A DNA stretch of 64,000 nt, taken from positions 173,877,501 through 173,941,500 of the forward strand of contig JAIOJX010000004.1 of NCBI GenBank assembly GCA_022376925.1. Direction: 5' to 3'. Origin of the DNA: Tragulus kanchil. Taxonomy: Eukaryota; Chordata; Mammalia; Artiodactyla; Tragulidae. The position numbers and the translations under genes were made by a program. This document shows, piece after piece, positions 50,850-63,516 of this stretch. How positions within the stretch are numbered: the first letter of the stretch is position 1; each line of letters begins with the position of its first letter. The notes below the pieces were generated by a model. It had not been told where the DNA came from, did no database searches, and saw only the letters and a list, made by a program, of their open reading frames with translations.

Positions 50850-52390
50850 TGTGAATTACCCTGATGTTATTAAACTGCTTTTAATCTTGACTTCCTCCAA
50901 CTCTGAGCTCTGTCGTCTCAGTTCCCTGGAACCACTGGGCTCTTCTGAGCTGCTCCCCGCTCCAGGGTCCACAGCAGGCGGGGAGCCTGGGCAGGGGCAG
51001 GGCCCACCTTATCCGTCTCCTATAATTAAGGTTCACAGACCTGCTCTGCCTCTAGTCTAATGTCTGAAATAGTTCTTTCCACATTGTGCCCAGTTTTCCA
51101 GTTATTTCTGTTGGAAAGGTACCTCTAAACATAGAAATCCTTCCCCCACGACATACTTAATTAGAAAGAAGAGGTACATTTTCAGTGGACAAACACGATC
51201 AACATCAGCTTAACTAAGTAATTAAAATAAATACCCTGAGAAATGGGTTAGATCCACGTGGCGCATCTCCTGATAAGATGCACGGAGAAGAACATTTAAG
51301 CTTCTGCCAAAAATACACAACCCACATCTAATCACGAGGGAAACACCCGACAAATGCCAGCCGGGAGACATTCCAGACAAAAACTGGCCGATATTCTTCT
51401 CCCTCCATGTGTCACGAAGAGTCATGAGAGCCTGAGCTGTTTCAGATTAAGGGAGACTGGAGAGACGTGACGGGATGGAAGCGCATTTCTCGGCGTAAAA
51501 GGACATTCTCGGGGAGACTGGAGACACAGAAGCCAGGCCTGTGGGTCAGACCGACGCTATTGTAACAGCGTTCTTTCCTGGCAATGACCGAAATTATTGG
51601 AAGGGAATGTTTTGTTTCTAGGAACATATATCAGAGTACTTAGAAATAAAAGAGCATCATCTGTGCGACTTCGTCTCAAAGATTCAGGAAAGATAATTAT
51701 CTAGATGACAGACAGCCAGGTGAGAGACCGAGCTCTGTCTTCACAATCAACCTCCATCTAGGTATCTGCATTTATATCTATCTCAAGAAGGCAGAAAGGA
51801 TAAAGCAAATATGCTAAGATGTTAACTTTCATGGGGCTCGGGGTACATACAGGAACTCCTCATACCATTCCAGCAGTGTTTCTCTAAGTCTGAACGTATC
51901 ACGTCCCTGGCAGGCCGGTGGCTAAGACTCCATACCCCCTATGCAGAGAGCCATCCTTGGTCGGAGGACTCAGAGCCCACATGCCACATGGCACGGCCAA
52001 ACAGATAAGTAAGCTAGAAGAAAAGGGGGGCGTCACTCTGAGTGCACGAACAGCTTGCATGTGGGCCGCCAGGCTTCCTGGGGCTCAGCCATGCACACGT
52101 GGACAGGCTGAAGACCCCGCCTCTGCCCCGGGTCGCGTCCCATCCTCCTTGGCACGCTCCCTCTGGCCGTCTGCACGGCGTCAGGGCATTTGAACAACTG
52201 ATGTGGGGGCAGATCTTGAACTACATTCTAAATATGTAGAAAAGCAGAATCCCGCACAAGTGTTTGGGAAGGCAGGCCGAGCGTCAGCCAATGAGACGTG
52301 GACTGACATGTACGATGTGACTCAAATCGCCTACTTTAAGAGGCCCTCTCTGGCCGTCCACAGCCCATGGCTGGGCCGAGCCACGGGGCC
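50850..52390. other. AT-richer intergenic DNA between PARVB and PARVG
   Basis: Apart from the diverged CHR SINE at 51898 I see no element or gene. The drop in GC compared with the flanks is visible by eye. Confidence 0.5.
51898..52022 (+). mobile_element. CHR-type SINE, diverged
   Basis: It contains GGCTAAGACTCCATACCCCC and CCCACATGCCACATGGCACG, ending in GCCAAACAGATAAGTAAG. Confidence 0.6.
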
Positions 52391-52391
52391 C

Positions 52392-54612
52392 ACCCAGGTC
52401 CACAGGGGCAGGGGCACCTGGGAATCAACGGTCGAACCTCTCGGCCCTGGCGGTCTCGCTCCCTGCCTGTATCTCTCGAGCACAGCACGGTCTTCTTTTC
52501 TGCCCAGAACCTGTCCCGTCTGCCCCGACACTGCCCGCCCCGCCTCGGTCACACAGCCTTCCGCCCTTCAGCTCCTGCGGCAGGGCTGTGTCTGTCCCAC
52601 TCCTTGCTGCTTCCCCAGGACCCGGCTCGGCACACCGCAGGCCCTCAGTCAGCACTAACTCAAGAAGGCTCAAGTTCCCGCTGTGCTGAGCCTGGAGGCC
52701 CCCATCCCGCCCTGGGGAAGGCCTGACCCTGGGGGCTACGGAGCCGACACAGGATGTGTTGAATCAACGTATCCCCCAGGAGCGGCTTTCCACCGAAAAG
52801 CTCACTGCCTGAGCTTCGGTCTGAAGCTCAGACAGAACCAGAACTTGCCAAGCACGCGATGCCGCGCTTGCAGAAGGGCCCTGCCCCGCCCCCCCCAGCG
52901 GCCCTGACCCGCTGTCAGCCCCGAGCCGGTCCCTGCCTGGAAAAGGCTAAACGAGATGACCTCCCTGCATCACCTCCCTTCCTGCGAGGTCGGAGCCTCC
53001 AGACTCCGCTGAGGGCAGGTGGCCGTGGAGCGTCGTGGCTCCCCAGAGACTGACCACAAGGCAGAGGCCCCGATGGAGGCAGCGATCCCCACCCCCCCCC
53101 CCAGGACCAGCCCCGTCGGGGAGCGACGCTGGAGGGGAGGCTCTCCACGCAAACCACAGGGTCAGCCAGAAAGAACGGGACCAGAATCTGTGAAAGATAC
53201 AGAGCAGAACGTGCCCGCCTCCACGCCAGGGGAGCCTGCCCGCTGTCTCTCCCCGCCAGCGTCACCCGCTCCGGGCCTCTGCCACCGTGGCTCTCCCGGT
53301 TCTCGCCTGTCGCTCTCTCCACGGCCGTGTCCCCGGCCACTCCGACAAACCAGACCCTCGAGGAGCGTCCCCGGAACCAGCCAGAAGACCCCTGGAGGTC
53401 AGGCACGGTTGCTGGCCTGAAGAATGGCCCTCGCAGGAGGAAGGTTCAGCCTCACCGATATTTATCAGATGATTCCATCCAAGAAAGATGCAGGTGAGGC
53501 AGGACCCAGGTCCACAGGGCAGGGGCAGGGCAACGGTCGAACCTCTCGGCCTGGCGGTCTCGCTCCCTGCCTGTATCTCTCGAGCACAGCACGGTCTTCT
53601 TTTCTGCCCAGAACCTGTCCCGTCTGCCCCGACACTGCCCGCCCCGCCTCGGTCACACAGCCTTCCGCCCTTCAGCTCCTGCGGCAGGGCTGTGTCTGTC
53701 CCACTCCTTGCTGCTTCCCCAGGACCCGGCTCGGCACACCGCAGGCCCTCAGTCAGCACTAACTCAAGAAGGCTCAAGTTCCCGCTGTGCTGAGCCTGGA
53801 GGCCCCCATCCCGCCCTGGGGAAGGCCTGACCCTGGGGGCTACGGAGCCGACACAGGATGTGTTGAATCAACGTATCCCCCAGGAGCGGCTTTCCACCGA
53901 AAAGCTCACTGCCTGAGCTTCGGTCTGAAGCTCAGACAGAACCAGAACTTGCCAAGCACGCGATGCCGCGCTTGCAGAAGGGCCCTGCCCCGCCCCCCCC
54001 AGCGGCCCTGACCCGCTGTCAGCCCCGAGCCGGTCCCTGCCTGGAAAAGGCTAAACGAGATGACCTCCCTGCATCACCTCCCTTCCTGCGAGGTCGGAGC
54101 CTCCAGACTCCGCTGAGGGCAGGTGGCCGTGGAGCGTCGTGGCTCCCCAGAGACTGACCACAAGGCAGAGGCCCCGATGGAGGCAGCGATCCCCACCCCC
54201 ACCCCCAGGACCAGCCCCGTCGGGGAGCGACGCTGGAGGGGAGGCTCTCCACGCAAACCACAGGGTCAGCCAGAAAGAACGGGACCAGAATCTGTGAAAG
54301 ATACAGAGCAGAACGTGCCCGCCTCCACGCCAGGGGAGCCTGCCCGCTGTCTCTCCCCGCCAGCGTCACCCGCTCCGGGCCTCTGCCACCGTGGCTCTCC
54401 CGGTTCTCGCCTGTCGCTCTCTCCACGGCCGTGTCCCCGGCCACTCCGACAAACCAGACCCTCGAGGAGCGTCCCCGGAACCAGCCAGAAGACCCCTGGA
54501 GGTCAGGCACGGTTGCTGGCCTGAAGAATGGCCCTCGCAGGAGGAAGGTTCAGCCTCACCGATATTTATCAGATGATTCCATCCAAGAAAGATGCAGGTG
54601 AGGCAGGACCCA
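52392..54612 (+). repeat. Direct duplication D11 (unit ~1104 bp)
   Basis: Copies are 52392-53508 and 53504-54612. The first 40 bp of copy 2 are a compressed version of 52392-52440; the rest matches apart from a long C run near 53095, which reads CCCCCACCCCC in the other copy. Confidence 0.95.
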
Positions 54613-54869
54613 AGACCCGGCGATCACAGCAGGCCTTCCCCCGCTCAGCACCGTGGACCTTTTGAGCCCGATTCTGTCTTGCCAGGCGGGAGGCCTTCCC
54701 GCGTGCCCGGGAGTGGTTACCAGCCTCCTACCGCCTGCCGATGGCGGCCTCTCCCCCGCCAGCGCAGCACCGCAAACAGTGCCCAAATGATGCCAAGTGT
54801 GAGGGGTGGCAGAGAAGCCCCCTGGTCAGGACGTTAAGGAAGGAAGCAGTGACTCTGGTGAGGGTCAGG

Positions 54870-55070
54870 GGCTCCCCTAGGGACGCAGAAGGAATCCACC
54901 TGCCAGCGAAAGAGCCGTGGGTCGGCCGCTGGGTCAGGAAGATCCCCTGGAGGAGGCCGTGCAGCCACCGCAGCAGCCCTGCCCGGAGAGCCCCGGGGAC
55001 AGAGGCGCCTGGCGGGCGGCGGTCCACAGGGCCGCCAGGAGACGGAGCGGCGGAGCGGCTGAGCGTGCCC
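54870..55070 (+). mobile_element. Bov-tA SINE, diverged
   Basis: It contains GGGTCAGGAAGATCCCCTGG and GGACAGAGGCGCCTGGCGGG. D12 begins inside it, so only its 3' end recurs at 56115. Confidence 0.75.
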
Positions 55071-57156
55071 GGCCCCCGAGCAGTGTGGGCAGCGGCCTCG
55101 TCAGCCGCCACGTGGGACCACAGCCGCGCGTAAACCCGGGTGTTTCTCTCAAGCCCAGGATCTTTCCAGCAAGTCTGTGATTTGAACGTGCGTCACTAGT
55201 ACGCCGCCTCGCTCCCGAGGCTAGCCACTCTCCGTCAGTCTTAACCTTTCGTGGAGAAAAATCGGTTGCACCTGAAGCATCGCACAACTTGTGCAGGAAA
55301 GGGCTTCCAGCAGGGCCAACGTGGAGCCCCGAAGACCTGCCCCCAGGGGGGTCACCTCGGGGCCCCGGGCTCCAGCGTGTAGGGAAGGGCCGTGTCCCTA
55401 TAGCAGTGTCCATCCAGCCCGAGCCCCTGGCCGCGGCGCCTCCCGCTCGGGTCTGGCACCGGCGCCCGGGCAGACCCGCCTTCTGCCCCGTGGTATGAGC
55501 CAGCCACAGCTGCGGCCCGCCACCCTCTTCTCCTCGTGGCTCCCACCCACAAAACCCTTAGTCGCAGCCCCCAGGCAGCCCCCACACGGGGTGCAAGCGG
55601 GCTCCTCCCTCGTGGTCGGGCGGCCCTGGGAAGCGCGGCCGCGCTGGCATCACGTGGCCCCGGCAGCACGCACGGGGCTGGCACAGTGACAATGGCTCGG
55701 GGCACAGACGAAACCACAGCAGCCAGACGGAGGCAACAGCCTTTACTGGGATACACCGCAGCACGCCACCGGCCGCGGCGCCTCCCGAAAGCGCCGGCCC
55801 CTGCCGCCAGCCTGTGGGCAGGTCGACCGCATTGCCAGGGTTTCGGTGGTTTTTATTTAACACTCAGAAATCCAAAGTAAACACCGCTTCAAACAAATAA
55901 AAGGACAATAAAACACCGGCCCACAAATTGGGGAGAGGGTTCAGTGGCTTTAAAACAGTGCAGCTCTGTGTCACGTCCTGCCTCAGGGCACGTGGGGGTC
56001 TGGGCTCACCGTGTCGTGACCGTGTTCAAGGGAGGCAGAGCCGCAAGCAGGCGCCCCAAACCAGCGGAGGTTCCCCCCAGACAACCGTCGTTCGTGACGG
56101 TCAGTTTTTTTCAAGGGCCGCCAGGAGACGGAGCGGCGGAGCGGCTGAGCGTGCCCGGCCCCGAGCAGTGTGGGCAGCGGCCTCGCAGCCGCCACGTGGG
56201 ACCACAGCCGCGCGTAAACCCGGGTGTTTCTCTCAAGCCCAGGATCTTTCCAGCAAGTCTGTGATTTGAACGTGCGTCACTAGTACGCCGCCTCGCTCCC
56301 GAGGCTAGCCACTCTCCGTCAGTCTTAACCTTTCGTGGAGAAAAATCGGTTGCACCTGAAGCATCGCACAACTTGTGCAGGAAAGGGCTTCCAGCAGGGC
56401 CAACGTGGAGCCCCGAAGACCTGCCCCCAGGGGGGTCACCTCGGGGCCCCGGGCTCCAGCGTGTAGGGAAGGGCCGTGTCCCTATAGCAGTGTCCATCCA
56501 GCCCGAGCCCCTGGCCGCGGCGCCTCCCGCTCGGGTCTGGCACCGGCGCCCGGGCAGACCCGCCTTCTGCCCCGTGGTATGAGCCAGCCACAGCTGCGGC
56601 CCGCCACCCTCTTCTCCTCGTGGCTCCCACCCACAAAACCCTTAGTCGCAGCCCCCAGGCAGCCCCCACACGGGGTGCAAGCGGGCTCCTCCCTCGTGGT
56701 CGGGCGGCCCTGGGAAGCGCGGCCGCGCTGGCATCACGTGGCCCCGGCAGCACGCACGGGGCTGGCACAGTGACAATGGCTCGGGGCACAGACGAAACCA
56801 CAGCAGCCAGACGGAGGCAACAGCCTTTACTGGGATACACCGCAGCACGCCACCGGCCGCGGCGCCTCCCGAAAGCGCCGGCCCCTGCCGCCAGCCTGTG
56901 GGCAGGTCGACCGCATTGCCAGGGTTTCGGTGGTTTTTATTTAACACTCAGAAATCCAAAGTAAACACCGCTTCAAACAAATAAAAGGACAATAAAACAC
57001 CGGCCCACAAATTGGGGAGAGGGTTCAGTGGCTTTAAAACAGTGCAGCTCTGTGTCACGTCCTGCCTCAGGGCACGTGGGGGTCTGGGCTCACCGTGTCG
57101 TGACCGTGTTCAAGGGGAGGCAGAGCCGCAAGCAGGCGCCCCAAACCAGCGGAGGG
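55029..57156 (+). repeat. Direct duplication D12 (unit ~1085 bp)
   Basis: Copies are 55029-56070 and 56115-57156, with about 45 unmatched bases between them. Near the start of copy 2 a C and a T are missing. It holds the AATAAA candidates for PARVB. Confidence 0.94.
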
Positions 57157-57737
57157 GGTTCAAGACACGCCACCCCGAGCACAGCAAGAGGCGGCGTCTC
57201 ACGGCCTTTACCCGTCGCCGCACGGGTACAAATGATCTTGTTTTCACTCAGTTTCTGCGGAAGGAGGTCCCGCTTGAAGGGGAAAACCAGCCACTGAAAC
57301 TGGGGTCCATGGAGGAGAAAGGCTTCTAGAACCTTCCTCAATTAAGGACGAAGAGGGAAGTGTCTGTGTCCCAAGGAGCGCCCAGCAAGTGTCCAGTGAA
57401 GCTGTTTCTGCCGCACCAGTGACCTGAGAAGAGGCTCCGGCCGGTGGCACTCGGCAGAGGGGACATCTCACACCCTGCCAGCTACTGTCCCCAAGACTCC
57501 AGGGGCGACGGGCGGATCCCAAAAGGAGGAATCTCGCCACGGCCGAGGTCAACCCTGGCTTCCACCTTGAGCCTCGAAACTGCTTCCCAACCCCCATCCC
57601 GCACCGGCGTTCGGTTCTGACTCCATCCAGGCAGTGGAGGGGGGAAAGCCACGGGGCCAGCCCGAGGGCTTCCCGGTGGGTGGGAGGCACACCTACCCCT
57701 CGCGCCAGCTTGAGAAACACTTTGGAGACCAGACACA

Positions 57738-57920
57738 GGCTTTGGGGCTCCCCTGGGGCTCAGACGGTGGAGACTCCACCTCGCTGCAGGAGGCCTGACT
57801 TCGATCCCCGGGTCAGGAAGATCCTGGAGAAGGGGACGGCCGGCCACCGTGTGCTTGCGGAGAGCCCCACGGCTCGTCCACGAGGCACAAGGCGTCGGAC
57901 ACGGCTCAACGACTGTCACT
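57738..57920 (+). mobile_element. Bov-tA SINE, diverged
   Basis: It contains TTCGATCCCCGGGTCAGGAA, then AAGGCGTCGGACACGGCTCA and ACGACTGTCA at the 3' end. Confidence 0.75.
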
Positions 57921-57985
57921 CCCACGCTTTGCTGGAACAGAGCTTTAAAGAGTCCACATTACGAGACAGAAGTACCTGCTTATCG

Positions 57986-60233
57986 TTTTCCACATACCTA
58001 TCACTCCAGTTACTCTCCGCCTCGAAACACTGAGGGCCTGAAGTGGGCTCACGGCCCTGGCCGCGGGACCTTCCACCACCCTCCGCCCCGAGGAACCAAG
58101 CCCTACACGGAACAGGCCGGAACTGCCCACCTGGGCTGAGGGCCCCAGGCTTCTTCCCAAACCCTGACCTCACCTCCTCCATCGCCTCCCCCGCCCGGGG
58201 CCCCGGGAGTCGGCCTGTCCTGGCCCAGCCCCCCGCGGACCCGGCAGGCGGAGGGGCCGCTGCCCGGGCACCGTGACTCTGAGCGTGGAGACGCAGGCCG
58301 CGCAGGGCGTTCCGGCCTTGGCTGTTCTGTCACCGTGGATCTTTAATGTCTCCGCATCCCGCAGGCGACGCCGTAATGCCGTTTCAATTACGTCTTCCCC
58401 CCGCTGGGCAGCCTCCCTCACCAGCCCGGCTGCTCTGAGCCCAGCCCCAGCGGCACCGCCCGAGCAGAGACCGGGCACACAGCCGCCCTCTACGTCTCGA
58501 GCGCCGGCTTCCAACTAATGCCAGCAACGGACTCAACAGCTCTGACTGCCGGCAGGACGAGCAGAGAGGAGAAAGGCCCCTGTTGCTGGGGCAGCGGACG
58601 CTGAGCAAACCCGGAGGGTCCAGGTGTCGAGAAAACCCCGGCTGGGGGGCCGGCGGGTGGGGTGACCTGCTGAGGACCGGCCTGGACCCAGCCACTGGCT
58701 CCCCGCCTCTCGCCCGACCCAGGGCAGCTGAGGGGGACAGCACACGGACGAGGACGGCGTGTCCGCCGACCGGGCCCCAGGGAGGCCTGCGGGCTGCGGA
58801 AAGCCGGGACCCGCGGAGGACAGAGGTGACGTCTTCACCTCCCCGGGTCCAGGCCGGGCCACGTCCCCAGGACCTCAGAGCGTGGCGGTATCTGGAGTCA
58901 GGGGTCTTTATGGAGGTCATTAGGGTATAACGAGGTCATGAGCGTCGACCTCAATCTGCCTGGTGTAGGGAGACAGCAGGACGCAGAGACACTGGGGAAG
59001 ACAGAGCCCATCTCCGCCCAGGACGGGCTCAGAAGGTGGCGCACGAGACATCGGCTCCCAGCCTCAAGAAATGGGAGGAGACACACTGCTGGTCCAAGCC
59101 GCCTTTTCCACATACCTATCACTCCAGTTACTCTCCGCCTCGAAACACTGAGGGCCTGAAGTGGGCTCACGGCCCTGGCCGCGGGACCTTCCACCACCCT
59201 CCGCCCCGAGGAACCAAGCCCTACACGGAACAGGCCGGAACTGCCCACCTGGGCTGAGGGCCCCAGGCTTCTTCCCAAACCCTGACCTCACCTCCTCCAT
59301 CGCCTCCCCCGCCCGGGGCCCCGGGAGTCGGCCTGTCCTGGCCCAGCCCCCCGCGGACCCGGCAGGCGGAGGGGCCGCTGCCCGGGCACCGTGACTCTGA
59401 GCGTGGAGACGCAGGCCGCGCAGGGCGTTCCGGCCTTGGCTGTTCTGTCACCGTGGATCTTTAATGTCTCCGCATCCCGCAGGCGACGCCGTAATGCCGT
59501 TTCAATTACGTCTTCCCCCCGCTGGGCAGCCTCCCTCACCAGCCCGGCTGCTCTGAGCCCAGCCCCAGCGGCACCGCCCGAGCAGAGACCGGGCACACAG
59601 CCGCCCTCTACGTCTCGAGCGCCGGCTTCCAACTAATGCCAGCAACGGACTCAACAGCTCTGACTGCCGGCAGGACGAGCAGAGAGGAGAAAGGCCCCTG
59701 TTGCTGGGGCAGCGGACGCTGAGCAAACCCGGAGGGTCCAGGTGTCGAGAAAACCCCGGCTGGGGGGCCGGCGGGTGGGGTGACCTGCTGAGGACCGGCC
59801 TGGACCCAGCCACTGGCTCCCCGCCTCTCGCCCGACCCAGGGCAGCTGAGGGGGACAGCACACGGACGAGGACGGCGTGTCCGCCGACCGGGCCCCAGGG
59901 AGGCCTGCGGGCTGCGGAAAGCCGGGACCCGCGGAGGACAGAGGTGACGTCTTCACCTCCCCGGGTCCAGGCCGGGCCACGTCCCCAGGACCTCAGAGCG
60001 TGGCGGTATCTGGAGTCAGGGGTCTTTATGGAGGTCATTAGGGTATAACGAGGTCATGAGCGTCGACCTCAATCTGCCTGGTGTAGGGAGACAGCAGGAC
60101 GCAGAGACACTGGGGGGACGTGGCGGAAGACAGAGCCCATCTCCCGGCCCAGGACGGGGCTCAGAAGGTGGCGCACCGAGACATCGGCTCCCAGCCTCAA
60201 GAAATGGGAGGAGACACACTGCTGGTCCAAGCC
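57986..60233 (+). repeat. Direct duplication D13 (unit ~1118-1130 bp)
   Basis: Copies are 57986-59103 and 59104-60233. The last 120 bp of copy 1 lack several bases, including an 8-10 bp block, compared with 60100-60233. Confidence 0.95.
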
Positions 60234-60956
60234 CCCCGCCCCTGCCCGTGGCACTCTGCTCTGGCCGCCCCAGCGCACCGCCAACACGCTGCTTCCCAGA
60301 GGTTTCTGTAAACACATCCAGCCTCAGGCAGGGCCTCTGGGGTTGGCGACCTCCCAGCGGAGCTGCCTCCCGCTGCACTCGCGAGCCGGCCCCGCCACGG
60401 CCCAGGCAGGCGTGGCGAGAAACGAAGCAAGGCCTCTGGACGCCTTCCTCCCGCGGCCCACGCAGCCGGGTCCTCTGGGTGCCGGGCGTCCCGGCCAAAG
60501 CGAAAGGAAAGCCACACCGAGCGGCCCAGAAGCAGGCGTGCGGGGGGACACTCCGGCCGTGGCGAAGGCTTCCGGGTCTTCCAGAGGGGATTGTCTCAAA
60601 CGGCAAAAGGCTCCTCTGTAAAAAGGCCCGGCTGCCGGGGAGAGCCCCGCCCGGGAGGCGCCACCAGGGCAGAGGAGCCACGGCCGCCGCCGCAAACGGC
60701 CGCACGTCTCCGACGCCCTGTGACCACGGCCGGCTGTCGGCTGGAACACCAGGCACGCCTCCCCTCCCAGGGGCAGAGGGTTGAGGTTCTGGCGTTTTTC
60801 TTTTCCATCTTTGGATCAACAGGGGACTCGGCCACCTGGGGCGCCCTGGGGAAGCCGGGCGGCAGACCCAGCCCTGGTGGTTGGAAGCTGCGTGTCCAAG
60901 GCTGCCGCCCGCTGTGGAATCACAGAGCAGGGAGGCGAAGCGCGTCAGCCGGGAGC

Positions 60957-60998
60957 AGGCGGGCGGGGCGGGGGCGGGCGCGGGCGGGCGGGGAGGCC
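60957..60998 (+). other. G-run cluster with quadruplex potential, next to the PARVB stop
   Basis: At least six runs of three or more G within about 40 bp on the plus strand (GGGCGGGGCGGGGGCGGGCG and onward). The PARVB mRNA sense strand is C-rich here, so any quadruplex would form in the template DNA strand, not in the RNA. Confidence 0.6.
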
Positions 60999-61041
60999 GG
61001 CGCCCCCGGGCGCCCCGCCGCCATCCCCGCGGCTCCCGCCG

Positions 61042-61118
61042 TCACTCCAGGTGCTTGTACTTGGTGAAGAGGTTGTAGAGCACCCGCAGGGTGGACTTGA
61101 GGTCCAGGTTCACCACGT
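61042..61118 (-). CDS. PARVB: PARVB last coding exon with stop codon
   Basis: Beta-parvin is the more widely expressed paralogue of PARVG. It binds ILK and alpha-PIX at focal adhesions. The exon follows acceptor TTCTGCAG, completes a split Asp, and encodes [20 protein letters not shown] then KHLE and TGA at 61044-61042. The Asn-Leu-Asp-Leu and Asn-Leu-Phe-Thr-Lys-Tyr residues fit beta-parvin rather than gamma. The human end as I recall it is KYKNVE, so the last residues differ here. Confidence 0.95.
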
Positions 61119-62346
61119 CTGCAGAAGGAAACAGAGAGACCACTGCCGGCGCGGGGACGCGCCCCGGGCCCTGGTGCCCACGCCTGGGAGGCACGGGGGC
61201 CCCCTCGATGCCCAGCAGAGCGCTCCTGCTGCCATCCCAGCGCACGCGGGCCGCCGCCCCCAGGCGGAGCACCGGGACGGCAGGACGCTCCCTCATTCCT
61301 TCCAGGATTCACACCAAACAAGGCTTCGCGGTCTGGGGCTCGGCCAGCCAAGGACACATTCGGGGGCCCTGGGCCATCCTGTGCCAGGACCGCGGGCCTC
61401 CCGGGCATGGGCAGGCGGGAGCTGCTGTCCCGCCCCTGGAGGCCAGGGCCACGGGGTGGCCGGGACGTCCGAGCACCCTGTCTGGCGGGAAGGGGCCCTG
61501 TCCTCCCGGGAGCCGGACCCCTGGCTCTTCTCCGCACTTGCTCTGGGACCGTAGACAAGGGCCTGGGGGGGGCTGAGGTTCACAGGCACGGAACAGAACT
61601 CCCGTCCCCGGAGTGTTCAGCAGGGGCGGCTAAGCCTCCGAGGGGGCGGGCGGAGAGGATAATGAAGACCCCCCACCCAGGATCCGTGCCGCCGCTGCAA
61701 GGTGGTGACGCCGTACGTGGGGTCCCCAAACCAGGAATACTGGTGTCACCTGCAGACCTGCTACAGGCGGGACTTGGGGGGCCATGCCACGGCCCCGAGT
61801 TGGAGATGGCTTGAGAAGCCCCCCTCCCCTCCCACCCAGGGCTTCAGAGGCCCACTCAAGTGAGAGAGTCCTGATAGAGGTCATTTAACCTAGCAGCCAG
61901 GCACAGCAGTGAGGTGGCCTGCCGCCAGGGCTCTGCTGCCCCCACTGCCATTCAGATCCTGCCCGGGGCGTGACCGAGCCAGCTCCCGGCTCACGGGCAC
62001 CGCCAGGACACCGACCTGACGGGCCGTCAGCGGCAGTCAGCCTTAAACACCCTTTTAAGACACGAAGCAGCGTCTCCAGTCTGAGGGAGGCCGCCGGATG
62101 AGACACCGACACCCCGAGGCCGTGCCGCGGAGGCCGCCGCCTCCAAGCCAAGTCGTTTCTAAAGAACCGGCCTCGGTGGCCTTGGTGGCTTTGCCGGCAC
62201 AGGGCTCTTGGCCCCTGAAGCCCCGAGCACAGGAGCAAAGGGGAGCCGGGGTCAGCAGAGCCCGGCCTCTGAGCCACACGCACGGGGCCCGATGGGAGAG
62301 ACCCGGCCTGTCCCCCAGCCCCCCTTAGACCCGGTCAGGGTGTTAC

Positions 62347-62419
62347 CTTCAGGGCGAGCCTTGGGCTTCTTCAGGCCTCCGTCCAGCATCAGCTCAAAGG
62401 CAAACGACACGTTGTGGAC
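62347..62419 (-). CDS. PARVB: PARVB penultimate coding exon, copy 1
   Basis: The acceptor is CTCGGCAG and the donor GTAACA; 73 nt; it encodes VHNVSFAFELMLDGGLKKPK then ARPE and one base of Asp. Phase and length equal PARVG exon 11, as expected for paralogues. The upstream PARVB exons lie outside the window. A second copy is at 63444-63516. Confidence 0.95.
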
Positions 62420-63443
62420 CTGCCGAGGAAGCCAGAGTGAGTGCCGGGGCCGTGACTGGTCCCAGGCCTGCCCGCGGCCCGTGCTCCCCACATTTCTTCT
62501 GGAAGGACAGGACGGGAGCACGGGCGGGCAGAGGGAGCCTTCGGAATAACTCGGCCCAGAAGGACCAGGGTGGGCGGAGGCAGGGAGAGGGCCCTGCTGA
62601 GGGCCACGGCCACTCACCCGGTGGTCCCCACTCCCCTTCCCAGGACCGTAGACAAGGGCCTGGGGGGGGCTGAGGTTCACAGGCACGGAACAGAACTCCC
62701 GTCCCCGGAGTGTTCAGCAGGGGCGGCTAAGCCTCCGAGGGGGCGGGCGGAGAGGATAATGAAGACCCCCCACCCAGGATCCGTGCCGCCGCTGCAAGGT
62801 GGTGACGCCGTACGTGGGGTCCCCAAACCAGGAATACTGGTGTCACCTGCAGACCTGCTACAGGCGGGACTTGGGGGGCCATGCCACGGCCCCGAGTTGG
62901 AGATGGCTTGAGAAGCCCCCCTCCCCTCCCACCCAGGGCTTCAGAGGCCCACTCAAGTGAGAGAGTCCTGATAGAGGTCATTTAACCTAGCAGCCAGGCA
63001 CAGCAGTGAGGTGGCCTGCCGCCAGGGCTCTGCTGCCCCCACTGCCATTCAGATCCTGCCCGGGGCGTGACCGAGCCAGCTCCCGGCTCACGGGCACCGC
63101 CAGGACACCGACCTGACGGGCCGTCAGCGGCAGTCAGCCTTAAACACCCTTTTAAGACACGAAGCAGCGTCTCCAGTCTGAGGGAGGCCGCCGGATGAGA
63201 CACCGACACCCCGAGGCCGTGCCGCGGAGGCCGCCGCCTCCAAGCCAAGTCGTTTCTAAAGAACCGGCCTCGGTGGCCTTGGTGGCTTTGCCGGCACAGG
63301 GCTCTTGGCCCCTGAAGCCCCGAGCACAGGAGCAAAGGGGAGCCGGGGTCAGCAGAGCCCGGCCTCTGAGCCACACGCACGGGGCCCGATGGGAGAGACC
63401 CGGCCTGTCCCCCAGCCCCCCTTAGACCCGGTCAGGGTGTTAC

Positions 63444-63516
63444 CTTCAGGGCGAGCCTTGGGCTTCTTCAGGCCTCCGTCCAGCATCAGCTCAAAGGCAA
63501 ACGACACGTTGTGGAC
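63444..63516 (-). other. PARVB: Second copy of the PARVB penultimate exon
   Basis: The exon and both splice sites are identical to 62347-62419, offset 1097 bp, inside the 61546-63742 doublet. Including both in one mRNA would shift the frame. Confidence 0.9.

Larger units (their letters stand above)
55716..61041 (-). terminator. PARVB: Candidate PARVB 3'UTR with several possible poly(A) signals
   Basis: Downstream of the PARVB stop, minus-strand ATTAAA occurs at 59464-59459 and in its duplicate near 58346-58341. AATAAA occurs at 56941-56936 and 55857-55852. An AGTAAA followed by a G/T-rich stretch lies just beyond the last of these, near 55740. Which one is used cannot be told from the sequence, and the duplications inflate the distances by about 2.2 kb. 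Confidence 0.35.
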
